From Rhizobiales bacterium CCH10-E5 (GTDB lineage Bacteria; Pseudomonadota; Alphaproteobacteria; Rhizobiales; Beijerinckiaceae): 64,000 bases of DNA. Of the stretch, positions 1-11,062 are shown in pieces. Both the position numbers and the translations under genes were made by a program. The notes beneath the pieces were generated by a model that was not told the origin of the DNA, did not search any database, and saw nothing but the letters and a program-made list of their open reading frames with translations. Numbering within the stretch: the stretch's first letter is position 1; every line of letters starts with the position of its first letter. Location of the stretch: positions 75,174 through 139,173 of the forward strand of contig LSIG01000136.1 in NCBI GenBank assembly GCA_001556125.1, written 5' to 3'.

Positions 1-1
1 G

Positions 2-670
2 ATCCTCTTCGTCGGGACGGCGCGCACGACGCGCGAGCCGGTGGCGACGATGATGCTCAACTCCTTCATCATGGCCATGGCGATCGCGATCGGGAAGATC
101 TTCATCTCCGTGCTCTCGGCCTATGCTATCGTCTATTACCGCTTCCCCTTCCGGATGGCGGCGTTCTGGATCATCTTCGTGACGCTGATGCTGCCCGTCG
201 AGGTGCGCATCTTCCCGACCTTCAAGGTCGTCTCGGACCTGCGGATGCTCGACACCTATCAGGGCCTCGCGATCCCGCTGATCGCGTCTGCGACCGGCAC
301 GCTGCTGTTCCGCCAGTTCTTCATGACGATCCCCGACGAGCTGCTGGAAGCCTCGAAGATCGACGGTGCCGGACCGTTCAAGTTCTTCAAGGACACGGTC
401 GTCCCGCTCTCGATCACCACCATCGCAGCGCTGTTCGTGATCCAGTTCATCTATGGCTGGAACCAGTATCTCTGGCCGCTTCTGATCACGACGAAGGACT
501 CGATGCAGACCATCGTCATCGGCATCAAGAAGATGATCGTCACCTCCGACGCGCTCACCGAATGGCAGCTCGCCATGGCCACCGCCATGCTGGCGATGCT
601 GCCGCCGGTGCTCGTCGTCGTCCTGATGCAGAGGCTCTTCGTGAAGGGCCTGGTCGAAACCGAGAAATAA
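2..670 (+). CDS. ugpE: ABC transporter permease, UgpE/MalG type (5' truncated)
   Basis: Inner-membrane permease of a carbohydrate or glycerol-3-phosphate ABC importer. The frame is open from the first bases of the window, so the N-terminus lies outside; about 222 residues are visible. Several hydrophobic helices are present, and the cytoplasmic EAA loop that docks on the ATPase reads '[12 protein letters not shown]' and is followed by 'VVPL'. The gene stops 7 bp before the ATPase gene, so the two share a transcript. The UgpE name rests on likeness to sn-glycerol-3-phosphate permeases and on the UgpC-like neighbour. A sugar substrate cannot be excluded because the binding protein lies outside the window. 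Confidence 0.88.
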   Translation: MLFVGTARTTREPVATMMLNSFIMAMAIAIGKIFISVLSAYAIVYYRFPFRMAAFWIIFVTLMLPVEVRIFPTFKVVSDLRMLDTYQGLAIPLIASATGTLLFRQFFMTIPDELLEASKIDGAGPFKFFKDTVVPLSITTIAALFVIQFIYGWNQYLWPLLITTKDSMQTIVIGIKKMIVTSDALTEWQLAMATAMLAMLPPVLVVVLMQRLFVKGLVETEK

Positions 671-677
671 GTCGCCG

Positions 678-1757
<1,080 letters not shown>

Positions 1758-1761
1758 CGAG

Positions 1762-1858
1762 GCGTCATTCTCGGGCGAATCGAAGCGCAGACCCGAGAAT
1801 TTCCTGCATTCTGAGGTGTTGGTTTACGAGATGCCCGGGTCAAGCCCGGGCATGACGC
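1762..1858. repeat. 97-bp composite palindromic intergenic repeat
   Basis: The segment is bounded by perfect 7-bp inverted ends (GCGTCAT at 1762-1768, ATGACGC at 1852-1858). It holds two hairpins: ATTCTCGGG (1767-1775) with CCCGAGAAT (1792-1800), and ATGCCCGGG-TCAAG-CCCGGGCAT (1831-1853). A shorter relative of the second hairpin, in the opposite orientation, sits at 7969-7991. Elements like this are dispersed in Hyphomicrobiales genomes. It lies between the convergent ugpC and redoxin genes and could also act as a bidirectional terminator. Confidence 0.7.
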
Positions 1859-1871
1859 TTAGGGTCAGCCC

Positions 1872-2513
1872 TCAGCTCACCGGCGCGTATTTCACTGCGC
1901 AGCCATAGGCCTTGGTGCTCGCCTCCGAGACCGGCTTGCCGGCCTTGAGCTCGGCCACCGCCTGGCGGACATAGCTCTTGGCGCCTTCGAGGCTGGCCGC
2001 GCTGGCGGAGGGCTTGTCGTCGATCGCGCCCATATAGGCGAGCGTGCCCTTGGCATCGATGATGTACATATGCGGCGTCGTGGTCGCGCCATAGGCGCGG
2101 GCGACCTTGCTGTTGGGGTCGAGCAGGACGGCCGCCGGGGCGGCATCGCGGCTCTTCGTCAGCTCATTGGCCCTGGCGCCATCGACATGGCCCTGCTCGC
2201 CGACCGGCGAGGAAATAACCGAGAGCCAGACGACGCCTTCCTTCGCCATGTCCTTCTGCAGCGTCTGCATCGTGGCGCTGTTGTAGTGCTTCCGGACATA
2301 GGGGCAGTCATGATTGGTCCATTCGAGGATCACCGTCTTGCCCGCGAATTCGGAAAGCTTGCGGGTCTGGCCATTGGAATCCACGGCCTCGAAGGCCGGG
2401 GCGGGTGCGCCGATCTTCGCGGCGGATTGGGCCAGCGCGGGCGCTGCCGCGAGAGCGAGGCCAGCGAAGGCGAGGCCGGCGAGAAAGGTCTGGCGGGTCA
2501 GGTGGGCTTTCAC
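1872..2513 (-). CDS. Exported redoxin / thioredoxin-like protein
   Basis: A 213-aa AhpC/TSA-redoxin family protein predicted to act in the periplasm. A Tat-like or Sec signal (residues 1-28, ending 'APALAQ') is followed by a thioredoxin fold with 'VILEWTNHDCPYVRKH'. The active-site motif keeps only the first cysteine (Cys70; CPYV rather than CxxC). A second cysteine occurs near the C-terminus in 'YGCAVKY'. The cis-Pro region reads 'TTTPHMYIID'. The start codon is GTG with GAGA upstream. It lies 31 bp downstream of the DsbD-like gene on the same strand, so it is a likely electron acceptor or partner of that reductase. Its actual substrate is unknown. Confidence 0.8.
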   Translation of the reverse strand: MKAHLTRQTFLAGLAFAGLALAAAPALAQSAAKIGAPAPAFEAVDSNGQTRKLSEFAGKTVILEWTNHDCPYVRKHYNSATMQTLQKDMAKEGVVWLSVISSPVGEQGHVDGARANELTKSRDAAPAAVLLDPNSKVARAYGATTTPHMYIIDAKGTLAYMGAIDDKPSASAASLEGAKSYVRQAVAELKAGKPVSEASTKAYGCAVKYAPVS

Positions 2514-2544
2514 GTCTGTCTCCTGTCTGCGGTGGGGATGAGGC

Positions 2545-4713
2545 TCAGCGGGCGGCCGTCTCGACCGGCTTGCCGGCGGCGCGGCGGGCGGCAGTGACGA
2601 CGGTATCGGGCGTCAGCAACTGGGGCAGCACCTCGGGCGCGGCGCCCTTGCGGCCGGGATAGAACAGATAGAGCGGCACGCCGGCCCGGCCCTGCTCGGC
2701 CAGGGCCATCGCGATCTGGCTGTTGCGGTTGGTCCAGTCGGCCTTGAGATAGGTGACCTTGAGTTCGGCGAAGGCGTCCTTGACCTCCTGCCGCGAGAGC
2801 GCGACGCGCTCATTGGCGAGGCAGGTGATGCACCAGGCCGCGGTGAAGTTGACGAAGACCGGCCGCCCTTCCGCCTGCAGCGCCGCGACGCGCTCGGGCG
2901 ACCAGGCCTGGACATCGCCGGCCCGTGCCTGCGTCGCCTCCGGCACCGCGCTCTGGACCACGAACCAGCCGGCCCCGACGGCGACCAAAACGGCCGCCAG
3001 CGACGAGGCCAGCCGGCCGCGCCCGCTGCCGCGCGTGACGCCGACCAGCCAGACCACGAAGCCCGCCGCGAGCACGGCGACCAGCGCCGCCAGCACGCCG
3101 CCGGGCCCCGCCTGAACCGAGGCGACCCAGATCAGCCAGATCGCGGTCGCGAACATCGGGAAGGCGAAGGCCTGCTTCAGGATCAGCATCCAGCGGCCGG
3201 GTTTCGGCAGCAACCGCAGCAGGCCGGGCGCGAAGGAGAGTGCCACCACCGGGAGGGCAAAACCCAACGCCAGCGACAGGAAGACGGACAGGCCGAGCAG
3301 GGGCGGCTGAGTCACCGCATAGCCGATCGCCGCGCCCATGAAGGGTGCCGTGCAGGGCGTCGCGACGACCACCGCCAGAGCGCCGGTCATGAAGGCGCCG
3401 AGCCGCCCGCCCCGGCTGGCGAGGCCATGGCCGAGGCCGGCCGCCGAAGTCCCGACTTCGAAGGCGCCCAGCAGGTTGAGGCCGATCAGCGTCATCACCA
3501 CAGCGAGCGCGATCACCAGCGGCGGCGACTGCAGCTGGAAGCCCCAGCCGACGCTGGTGCCGAGCGCACCGAGCGCGATCACCAGCGTCGCCAGCGCCAT
3601 AAAGGTCACCAGCACGCCCGCGAGGAAGAGCAGCCCTTGCTCGCGGACCTGCGAGCGGCTGGCCTGGGCAAGCTGGGCGAAGCCCAGCGCCTTGATGAAG
3701 AGCACGGGCAGCACGCAGGGCATCAGGTTGAGGATCAGCCCGCCGGCGAAGGCGAACAGCAGGGCCGCCCAGAGCGTGAGGTCCGCGCCCTCGGCAGGGA
3801 GAGGAATGGTGACCGCCGCAGGTGCGGCTGCAGGCGCCGCCGCGGCGCCGACGAGGGCTCGATCGACATCTGCGACGATGCTCAGCGCCCGAGGAGCCCC
3901 GCCTTCGCGATAGGTCAGCACACCGGCGCTCTCGCCCTCCGCGATCTTGAAGGCGCTGGAACGGGCGAGGCGCACCGTGGTCGCCTCGCCCGCGCGGCGG
4001 ATCTCCTGGGCAGCGGCGTGGTCGATCAGCGTGTCGGACAGCGGGAAGAAGCGCAGCTCCGTGGCCACGGCCGGCAGGCCCGGCAGCGTCAGGACGAGAG
4101 CCTCGCCCTCGGCGGCGAGGCGGCCTCGGAACGCCGCCGGTGCCGGAAGCTGCGCGCGCGCCTCCGCAATACGGGACTCCGCCGCGGCGTCGATGACGGC
4201 CGCCGGCGCGACCGGCAGGTCGAGCGTCAGCGTGCCTTCCTCGGGAATGCAGATCTTCTCGCAGACGAGCCAGGTGGCCGCCGCCTGCAGCGTCAGGCGT
4301 TCACCGATCTTGGCATCGGCGGGAACGGCGATCTCCACCGGCAGCAGGACCGTGCCCTCGAAGCCGAAATTGACCAGCGGCTCGACCGGGATCGCCTTCG
4401 GGGCGGGCCACTGGATCTCGCCGGCGCTCGCGCCCTGCGACAGGGTCCAGGTGATGCGGGTCGCCTCGCCGGAATCGCCGGGATTGGCCCAGTAGGTGTG
4501 CCAGCCGGGCGCGATCTTCTGGACGAGCGCGACCTGGAAGCGCTCCCCCGGCGCCACGGCATCACGGCTGGAGAGGAGCGTCGCCGTTACGCGCGGGCTG
4601 GTGACGGCAGTCGACTCCGCGGCCTGCACCAGAGCGGGCGCGACCAGAGCGAGGGCGAGCGCCGCCTGGCGCCAAAACCGTCGGGTGAGGGGGTAGGCCA
4701 TGATCCGCGTCAT
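2545..4713 (-). CDS. dsbD: DsbD/ScsB-like thiol:disulfide interchange protein
   Basis: Membrane reductase (about 722 aa from the ATG at 4713) that moves electrons from cytoplasmic thioredoxin to periplasmic thiol proteins. After a signal peptide ('ALALVAPALVQA'), an N-terminal periplasmic domain of about 280 residues carries 'LVCEKICIPEEG'. The central multi-helix DsbD domain has the two redox cysteines in 'LNLMPCVLP' and 'VVATPCTAPFMG'. A C-terminal thioredoxin domain has 'AAWCITC' near residue 628. This three-module layout matches DsbD/ScsB. The frame runs upstream to 4770, but an AGAGG-like site favours 4713 or 4716. It is the first gene of a two-gene unit with the redoxin; cytochrome c maturation or stress repair are plausible roles. 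Confidence 0.87.
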   Translation of the reverse strand: MTRIMAYPLTRRFWRQAALALALVAPALVQAAESTAVTSPRVTATLLSSRDAVAPGERFQVALVQKIAPGWHTYWANPGDSGEATRITWTLSQGASAGEIQWPAPKAIPVEPLVNFGFEGTVLLPVEIAVPADAKIGERLTLQAAATWLVCEKICIPEEGTLTLDLPVAPAAVIDAAAESRIAEARAQLPAPAAFRGRLAAEGEALVLTLPGLPAVATELRFFPLSDTLIDHAAAQEIRRAGEATTVRLARSSAFKIAEGESAGVLTYREGGAPRALSIVADVDRALVGAAAAPAAAPAAVTIPLPAEGADLTLWAALLFAFAGGLILNLMPCVLPVLFIKALGFAQLAQASRSQVREQGLLFLAGVLVTFMALATLVIALGALGTSVGWGFQLQSPPLVIALAVVMTLIGLNLLGAFEVGTSAAGLGHGLASRGGRLGAFMTGALAVVVATPCTAPFMGAAIGYAVTQPPLLGLSVFLSLALGFALPVVALSFAPGLLRLLPKPGRWMLILKQAFAFPMFATAIWLIWVASVQAGPGGVLAALVAVLAAGFVVWLVGVTRGSGRGRLASSLAAVLVAVGAGWFVVQSAVPEATQARAGDVQAWSPERVAALQAEGRPVFVNFTAAWCITCLANERVALSRQEVKDAFAELKVTYLKADWTNRNSQIAMALAEQGRAGVPLYLFYPGRKGAAPEVLPQLLTPDTVVTAARRAAGKPVETAAR

Positions 4714-4793
4714 CATCCTCTCGACTGGGCGCGATCTGTGACGGATCGCAGCCCGCAAGGCCAATGACAAGGCAGTGAGGGTGCCGTGCGGCG

Positions 4794-5684
4794 CTATTGC
4801 GGCGTCAGCGGCAGCGGTCCCGATCCGCCCGCGGGCGGCGCGGGGCGCGGTCGAGCGGGACGCGGCGCCGGTTTGGCGGGTTCATTGGCGAGGCCGAGGC
4901 GGGCGCGGATCGAGGCAGCGCGGGCCTCCGTCAGGCGCGCGCCACAGAAGCCGTACTGACCCTCGCGCTGATACGAGCGGCAGACCAGCTCGCGCTCGGC
5001 TGAGAAACCGGCCTGCTCGCGCGCGATCGCGCGCTGCTCGACCGCATCGGCCCTCGCGGTCAGCACGCGATAGCCCTCGCGCACGGCGCGCTCGGCCGCG
5101 CCGCGAGCCGCCTCGATCTCCTTGGCGCGGGCGGCGAGCGTGCGCGCATCCGGCCCCCAGAGGCCGCGCGGATCGATGCGGCAGGCGGCGGCCTCGACGA
5201 CGCATGGCTGGGTCGGCTCGACGACGAGGACAGCGCCGTCCAGCACGTCGAAGACGATCGGACAGACCGACGCCTCGAGCCGGTAGCGCGGCACGCCAGC
5301 GGGCCGGCCGAGGGCGGTCACCGGCACCGGGGTCTCGCCGAAGGACACCGCGCAGGGCTCGACCAGATTGCCGGACTGGAAGCCATCCGCCGTCAGCTTG
5401 AGACCGTAGCCCGCGCCCGACTTCTCGAAGACCGCTTCACCCGCCCCGCCATTGTGGCGCAGCACGCGGCCGAGGATGGCGTCTTCGCCAGCCACCTTGA
5501 TCGGCGGCATGGAAGGCGGACGCGGCGCGGCCGGCGCGCTGGAGGGGGGCGCGGCCTGCTGCGTGCCGGGTGCATTGAAGGGCTGCGCTCCCGGCAGTTG
5601 CATCGGCTGCGCCAGAGCGGCCTGCATCGCGCCGGCAATGACCAGCGGTGCGAGGCAGAGGGCGGCATATGGCAGTCGGATCAC
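4794..5684 (-). CDS. Exported protein of unknown function
   Basis: A 296-aa protein that I do not recognise. A signal peptide (residues 1-25, 'GAMQAALAQP') is followed by a Pro/Ala/Gln-rich linker to about residue 65. A globular part follows with paired cysteines ('EPCAVSF', 'ASVCPIVFDV', 'QPCVVEAAACRI'), then a charged Ala/Arg/Glu helix (about 180-225). A C-terminal 'LVCRSYQREGQYGFCGARL' segment faintly resembles LprI/DUF1311 modules, and the tail is Pro-rich and probably disordered. The start is GTG at 5684. The even number of cysteines suits an oxidised periplasmic fold. It is divergent from dnaK and lies 81 bp upstream of the DsbD-like gene on the same strand. Confidence 0.75.
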   Translation of the reverse strand: MIRLPYAALCLAPLVIAGAMQAALAQPMQLPGAQPFNAPGTQQAAPPSSAPAAPRPPSMPPIKVAGEDAILGRVLRHNGGAGEAVFEKSGAGYGLKLTADGFQSGNLVEPCAVSFGETPVPVTALGRPAGVPRYRLEASVCPIVFDVLDGAVLVVEPTQPCVVEAAACRIDPRGLWGPDARTLAARAKEIEAARGAAERAVREGYRVLTARADAVEQRAIAREQAGFSAERELVCRSYQREGQYGFCGARLTEARAASIRARLGLANEPAKPAPRPARPRPAPPAGGSGPLPLTPQ

Positions 5685-5837
5685 GAAAAGCCCGCTGGAT
5701 CAGGGATTCGACCCGTTTTGCATGAAATGCCGCGCCGGCCGACGCAAGGGCACCGGCGCAACACTCGGCGGCAATGAACGCCGTCAACCCTGTCGCCGAA
5801 AAGGGCGGCGGGGGTGATTCTTAATCGGCTCGCCTGT

Positions 5838-5870
5838 CTTGCAAGGGCGAGAACCCCCTCCCTATATACG
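5838..5870 (+). promoter_or_regulatory. dnaK promoter, RpoH (sigma-32) like
   Basis: CTTG at 5838-5841 and CCTATATA at 5861-5868 match the alphaproteobacterial heat-shock pattern (CTTG, then C-rich CYTAT). The same bases give a housekeeping-like TTGCAA / TATATA pair with an 18-bp spacer. Either reading places transcription about 140 bp upstream of the dnaK ATG. No CIRCE inverted repeat was seen. The rest of the 331-bp gap 5685-6015 holds the leader of dnaK and no further gene. Confidence 0.6.
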
Positions 5871-6015
5871 CCGCCAAGGGGCGGTTTCACGACCGTCTGA
5901 CGTGGAATGCCGGTTCGTTCGCCGCAACAGGTGGGGGCGCACCGGTCCATGGGCCGGGAGGTGGCGATGTCCGTCGCAACCCGGCGATCTGCTCCGTTCA
6001 AAAGGGATCCCATCC

Positions 6016-7941
<1,926 letters not shown>

Positions 7942-7968
7942 GCGTTCTTCCTTCTCGACGACGACGTC

Positions 7969-7991
7969 ATGGCCGGGCTTGACCCGGCCAT
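7969..7991. repeat. Short palindromic repeat between dnaK and dnaJ
   Basis: ATGGCCGGG (7969-7977) and CCCGGCCAT (7983-7991) form a 9-bp perfect stem around a CTTGA loop. It is the inverse-orientation relative of the hairpin at 1831-1853: same loop read on the other strand, stem differing at one symmetric pair. It could slow transcription between dnaK and dnaJ. No U-tract follows. Confidence 0.65.
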
Positions 7992-8096
7992 CGCGTTACG
8001 GGATGGCGTCGTGACGCAACATTCTCGTCCATGTCAGGAGCGCCGCCGGCCAGAAGCCAGCGGCGCCGTCTGCAGGGGCGAAGGGGCCGCTGTTTG

Positions 8097-9227
8097 ATGT
8101 CCAAGCGCGACTATTACGAAATCCTCGGCGTCTCGAAAAACGCCAGCGAGGCGGAGCTGAAGAGCGCGTTCCGCAAGCTCGCGATGCAGCGCCATCCCGA
8201 CCGGCACCCCGGCGACGCGGCGGCCGAGGCCAAGTTCAAGGAGCTGAACGAGGCCTATCAGGTCCTCTCCGACAGCCAGAAGCGCGGTGCCTATGACCGC
8301 TACGGCCACCAGGCCTTCGAGCAGGGCGGCGGGGGCGGCGGCAACCCAGACTTTTCCGACTTCATGTCGGACATCTTTGATTCCTTCTTCGGCGACGCCC
8401 GCCGCGGCGGGCCGCGCGGCGCCAATGGCCGCGAGCGCGGCGCGGATCTGCGCTACAACCTTGAAATCGGGCTGGAGGATGCCTTCGCCGGCAAGAACGC
8501 CTCGATCCGCGTGCCGACCTCGATCGCCTGCGAGGTCTGCTCGGGGACGGGCGCCAAGCCCGGCTCGAAGTCGCGGCAATGCCCGACCTGCGGCGGCCAC
8601 GGCAAGGTGCGCGCCAATCAGGGCTTCTTCTCGGTCGAGCGCACCTGCCCGACCTGCTCGGGGCGCGGCGAGATCATCGACGACCCCTGCAAGAACTGTC
8701 ATGGCGCCGGCCGCGTCACGCGCGAGCGCACGCTCTCGGTCAACATTCCCGCCGGCGTCGAGGACGGCACGCGCATCCGCCTCGCCGGCGAGGGCGAGGC
8801 GGGCCTGCGCGGCGGACCGGCAGGCGACCTCTACATCTTCCTGTCGATCCAGCCGCACGCGATCTTCCAGCGCGACGGGGCGGATCTGTTCTGCCGCGTG
8901 CCGATCGGACTGGTGCAGGCGGCGCTCGGCGGCGAGATCGAGGTGCCGACGCTGACCGGCGAGCAGGCGCGGGTGAAGATCCCCGAAGGCACGCAGACCG
9001 GCAAGCAGTTCCGGCTCAAGGGCAAGGGCATGAGCGTGCTGCGCTCGCGGGAGGTCGGCGACCTCTACATCCAGGTCGTGGTCGAGACGCCGCAGAAGCT
9101 CACTGCCCGCCAGCGCGAACTGCTGCAGGAGTTCGAGCGCGAGAGTTCGGGCGCCACCCATCCCGAGGCCGCCGGCTTCTTCGGCCGGGTCAAGGACTTC
9201 CTCGGCGGCATCGGCGGGACCGCCTGA
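8097..9227 (+). CDS. dnaJ: Chaperone DnaJ (Hsp40)
   Basis: Co-chaperone (376 aa) that delivers substrates to DnaK and stimulates its ATPase. The J domain carries 'HPD' at residues 33-35. A Gly/Phe-rich linker ('[13 protein letters not shown]') follows, then four CxxCxGxG zinc repeats: 'CEVCSGTG', 'CPTCGGHG', 'CPTCSGRG' and 'CKNCHGAG'. The C-terminal substrate-binding domains complete a full-length type I DnaJ. The frame extends upstream to 8031, but the ATG at 8097 gives the canonical 'MSKRDYYE' start. The gene lies 155 bp after dnaK, separated by a palindromic repeat, and is probably read from the dnaK promoter at least in part. Confidence 0.97.
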   Translation: MSKRDYYEILGVSKNASEAELKSAFRKLAMQRHPDRHPGDAAAEAKFKELNEAYQVLSDSQKRGAYDRYGHQAFEQGGGGGGNPDFSDFMSDIFDSFFGDARRGGPRGANGRERGADLRYNLEIGLEDAFAGKNASIRVPTSIACEVCSGTGAKPGSKSRQCPTCGGHGKVRANQGFFSVERTCPTCSGRGEIIDDPCKNCHGAGRVTRERTLSVNIPAGVEDGTRIRLAGEGEAGLRGGPAGDLYIFLSIQPHAIFQRDGADLFCRVPIGLVQAALGGEIEVPTLTGEQARVKIPEGTQTGKQFRLKGKGMSVLRSREVGDLYIQVVVETPQKLTARQRELLQEFERESSGATHPEAAGFFGRVKDFLGGIGGTA

Positions 9228-9272
9228 GACGCATAGCGGTCGGCAAAAACCGTCGGCTTCAACCCACAGCAA

Positions 9273-9297
9273 AACGGGCCGCCTTTCGGCGGCCCGT
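9273..9297. terminator. Bidirectional-type terminator after dnaJ
   Basis: AACGGGCCGCC (9273-9283) and GGCGGCCCGTT (9287-9297 region, arms separated by TTTC) form an 11-bp perfect stem with a 4-nt loop. It lies between the convergent dnaJ and csbD-like genes. The T-tract is weak on the plus side and AAA precedes it for the minus side. Confidence 0.7.
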
Positions 9298-9320
9298 TCT
9301 CGGTCAGGCTCTGATCGCGA

Positions 9321-9512
9321 TCAGGCCTTGTCGACCACTTTCTTGACGGCGTCCTTGCCCTTGCCGAGCGCCTGCTGGGCCTCGCCCTTGCGCTCCTGAG
9401 CGAAGCCCTCGGCCTCCAGCTCGGGCTTGTCCAGCGCCTTGCCGGCGGCCTGCTTGACGTTGCCGGCGGCTTCGTTGGCCATGCCCTTGATCTTGTCCAT
9501 GGTGCTGCCCAT
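9321..9512 (-). CDS. CsbD family stress protein
   Basis: A 63-aa CsbD-like protein ('MDKIKGMANEAAGNVKQAAG', then a Lys/Glu/Ala-rich helical body). Members are small soluble proteins induced by general stress; their biochemical role is unknown. The frame runs upstream to 9566, but the ATG at 9512 has a good AGAAGGA site and gives the family start. An EcfG-like promoter (GGAAC-N16-GGTT) lies 53-77 bp upstream, which fits control by the alphaproteobacterial general stress response. Confidence 0.88.
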   Translation of the reverse strand: MGSTMDKIKGMANEAAGNVKQAAGKALDKPELEAEGFAQERKGEAQQALGKGKDAVKKVVDKA

Positions 9513-9564
9513 CGTCTTGATCCTTCTGTTGAATTTCGTGCCGCCCCCGCGGCGTCGCTTCAAC

Positions 9565-9589
9565 AACCGGCGACCCTGCGGAAGGTTCC
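9565..9589 (-). promoter_or_regulatory. EcfG-like promoter of the CsbD gene
   Basis: Read on the minus strand: GGAAC (9585-9589), 16-bp spacer, GGTT (9565-9568). The alphaproteobacterial general stress sigma factor EcfG recognises GGAAC-N16/17-CGTT, so this has one mismatch in the -10 part. The known stress role of CsbD proteins supports it. Confidence 0.5.
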
Positions 9590-9608
9590 GGAGGAAATTC
9601 GCAGGCTT

Positions 9609-10430
9609 TCAGGGTTCACTCGCACGTCGCGCCGCGGCCATCGCCCGCAAGGCTGCGGCCGTCTCTGCATCGGCCGGGAAGAAGGTTTCGAGCGCCAGTT
9701 CGGACAGGGTGATGTCGACCGGCGTGCCGAAGACGGTCGTGGTCGAGATGAAGGACAGGATTGTCTCGCCGACGCGCAGCCGCAGCGGTACCGCGATCGC
9801 CGCCTCATCCGCTGACGGCCCATCGGACTGCGTGTTGGGCAGCGCGGGATAGCCGAGCAGTTCGGCCAGCAGATCCACGAGAACGGGGTCGGCCGCGATC
9901 CGGACCTGCTGGCGGAGCCGCGCCACGAGATGGCCGCGCCATTCGGCCCCGTTGAGGACCACCGGAGCCAGTCCACCCGGATGCAGCGCGAGCCGCAGGA
10001 CATTGACGGGCGGCCGCAGCAGATCGGCGTTCTGCACCAGCGCCAGCAGCGGGCCGACCGCCGCATTGGCGGAGAGCAGCGTCCAGTGCCGGTCCACAGC
10101 GAGCGCGGGACAGGGATCGTGTCCCGCCAGGATGAGATCGATGGCGGATTTCGCGGCCTGCAATGCCGGATCCTCCAGCGTCCGCTCCAGATAGACCGGC
10201 GCGTAGCCCGCCGCGAGCAGCAGCGCGTTGCGCTCGCGCAGGGGCACGCCGAGATGCTCCGCCAGCAGCAGGACCATGTCGCGGCTTGGCTGGGAGCGGC
10301 CGCTCTCCACGAAGGAGAGGTGCTTCTGCGAGATCTCCGCCTCGAGGGCGAGGTCGAGCTGGCTGAGACGGCGCTGCTGACGCCAGTCACGGATCAGGGG
10401 GCCGATGGCTGCACTGCGGTGGCTGTTCAT
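9609..10430 (-). CDS. XRE family regulator with MmyB-like ligand domain
   Basis: A 273-aa DNA-binding regulator. Residues about 10-65 form an XRE helix-turn-helix ('RRLSQLDLALEAEISQKHLSFVES' split over the recognition helices). The rest matches the MmyB-like ligand-binding domain, a PAS-like fold ('LILAGHDPCPALAVDRHW', 'WRGHLVARL'). Members usually control a neighbouring gene, often a dehydrogenase or reductase. Here the divergent neighbour is a small four-helix membrane protein, 132 bp away, which is the obvious target candidate. The ligand is unknown. Confidence 0.85.
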   Translation of the reverse strand: MNSHRSAAIGPLIRDWRQQRRLSQLDLALEAEISQKHLSFVESGRSQPSRDMVLLLAEHLGVPLRERNALLLAAGYAPVYLERTLEDPALQAAKSAIDLILAGHDPCPALAVDRHWTLLSANAAVGPLLALVQNADLLRPPVNVLRLALHPGGLAPVVLNGAEWRGHLVARLRQQVRIAADPVLVDLLAELLGYPALPNTQSDGPSADEAAIAVPLRLRVGETILSFISTTTVFGTPVDITLSELALETFFPADAETAAALRAMAAARRASEP

Positions 10431-10562
10431 GGGGGCACGCTACCCAGCCTCCGGCGCGGTTCCAATTACCTCGCGCTTAATCGACCGCCTGACTTGCGCC
10501 CGTCACCCTGTCTCCATCCAAGCCGAGGTGCCCTCGCGGCGCCTCTCAACAGGGAGACCCCG

Positions 10563-10970
10563 ATGACGATGATCCAATCCTCGCCGCTGCTGCGCGGCGC
10601 TCTCGCGCTCGATGCCGCCGCGTGCGCCAGCATGGGCTTGCTGCTGAGCTTCGCAGCCACGGCGCTGTCCCATCCGTTTGGCCTGCCGGAGCCGCTGCTG
10701 CGAGGCGTCGGCCTCCTGCTGCTGCCCTGCGCGGCGCTGCTGGGCTGGCTCTCCCGCCGGCCGGAGTTGCCCCGACTGGCGGTTCTCGCCGTGATCGGCC
10801 TCAATCTGATCTGGATCGCCGACAGCCTGCTGCTGCTGGCCGGCGGATGGTTCGCACCGACCGGCCTCGGCGTGGCCTTCTTGTTGGCCCAGGCCGCCGC
10901 CGTGCTCGCCGTGACCATGGCCGAGGCGGTCGGCCTCGGCCGGTCGGTCCCGCAAGGGAAGCTGGCCTGA
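10563..10970 (+). CDS. Small four-helix membrane protein of unknown function
   Basis: A 135-aa protein made of four hydrophobic helices (about residues 12-32, 43-63, 68-90 and 95-118), ending in a short polar tail. The ATG at 10563 follows a GGGAG site (10551-10556 region). The long open frame upstream is a shadow of the divergent regulator. It resembles uncharacterised integral membrane proteins and shows no catalytic motif. It is probably controlled by the divergent XRE/MmyB regulator. A minus-strand terminator of metQ lies just after it. Confidence 0.75.
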   Translation: MTMIQSSPLLRGALALDAAACASMGLLLSFAATALSHPFGLPEPLLRGVGLLLLPCAALLGWLSRRPELPRLAVLAVIGLNLIWIADSLLLLAGGWFAPTGLGVAFLLAQAAAVLAVTMAEAVGLGRSVPQGKLA

Positions 10971-10987
10971 GGGGTATCATCCTCCAC

Positions 10988-11022
10988 AAAAAAATGCCCC
11001 GGATGCGCGTCGCATCCGGGGC
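10988..11022 (-). terminator. Rho-independent terminator of metNIQ
   Basis: A perfect 12-bp stem (10996-11007 with 11011-11022) around a 3-nt loop, followed on the minus strand by A then seven T residues (10988-10994). It lies 41 bp beyond the metQ stop and is the strongest intrinsic terminator in the window. Confidence 0.9.
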
Positions 11023-11062
11023 AGGCGCCTGGCGAGATGAGAGCCAGGTGGGAGGAACGGGG

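Noticed and set aside
5839..6015. 59-codon N-terminal extension of DnaK
   Set aside because: The extension overlaps the promoter and leader and is unlike any DnaK N-terminus; the ATG at 6016 is canonical.
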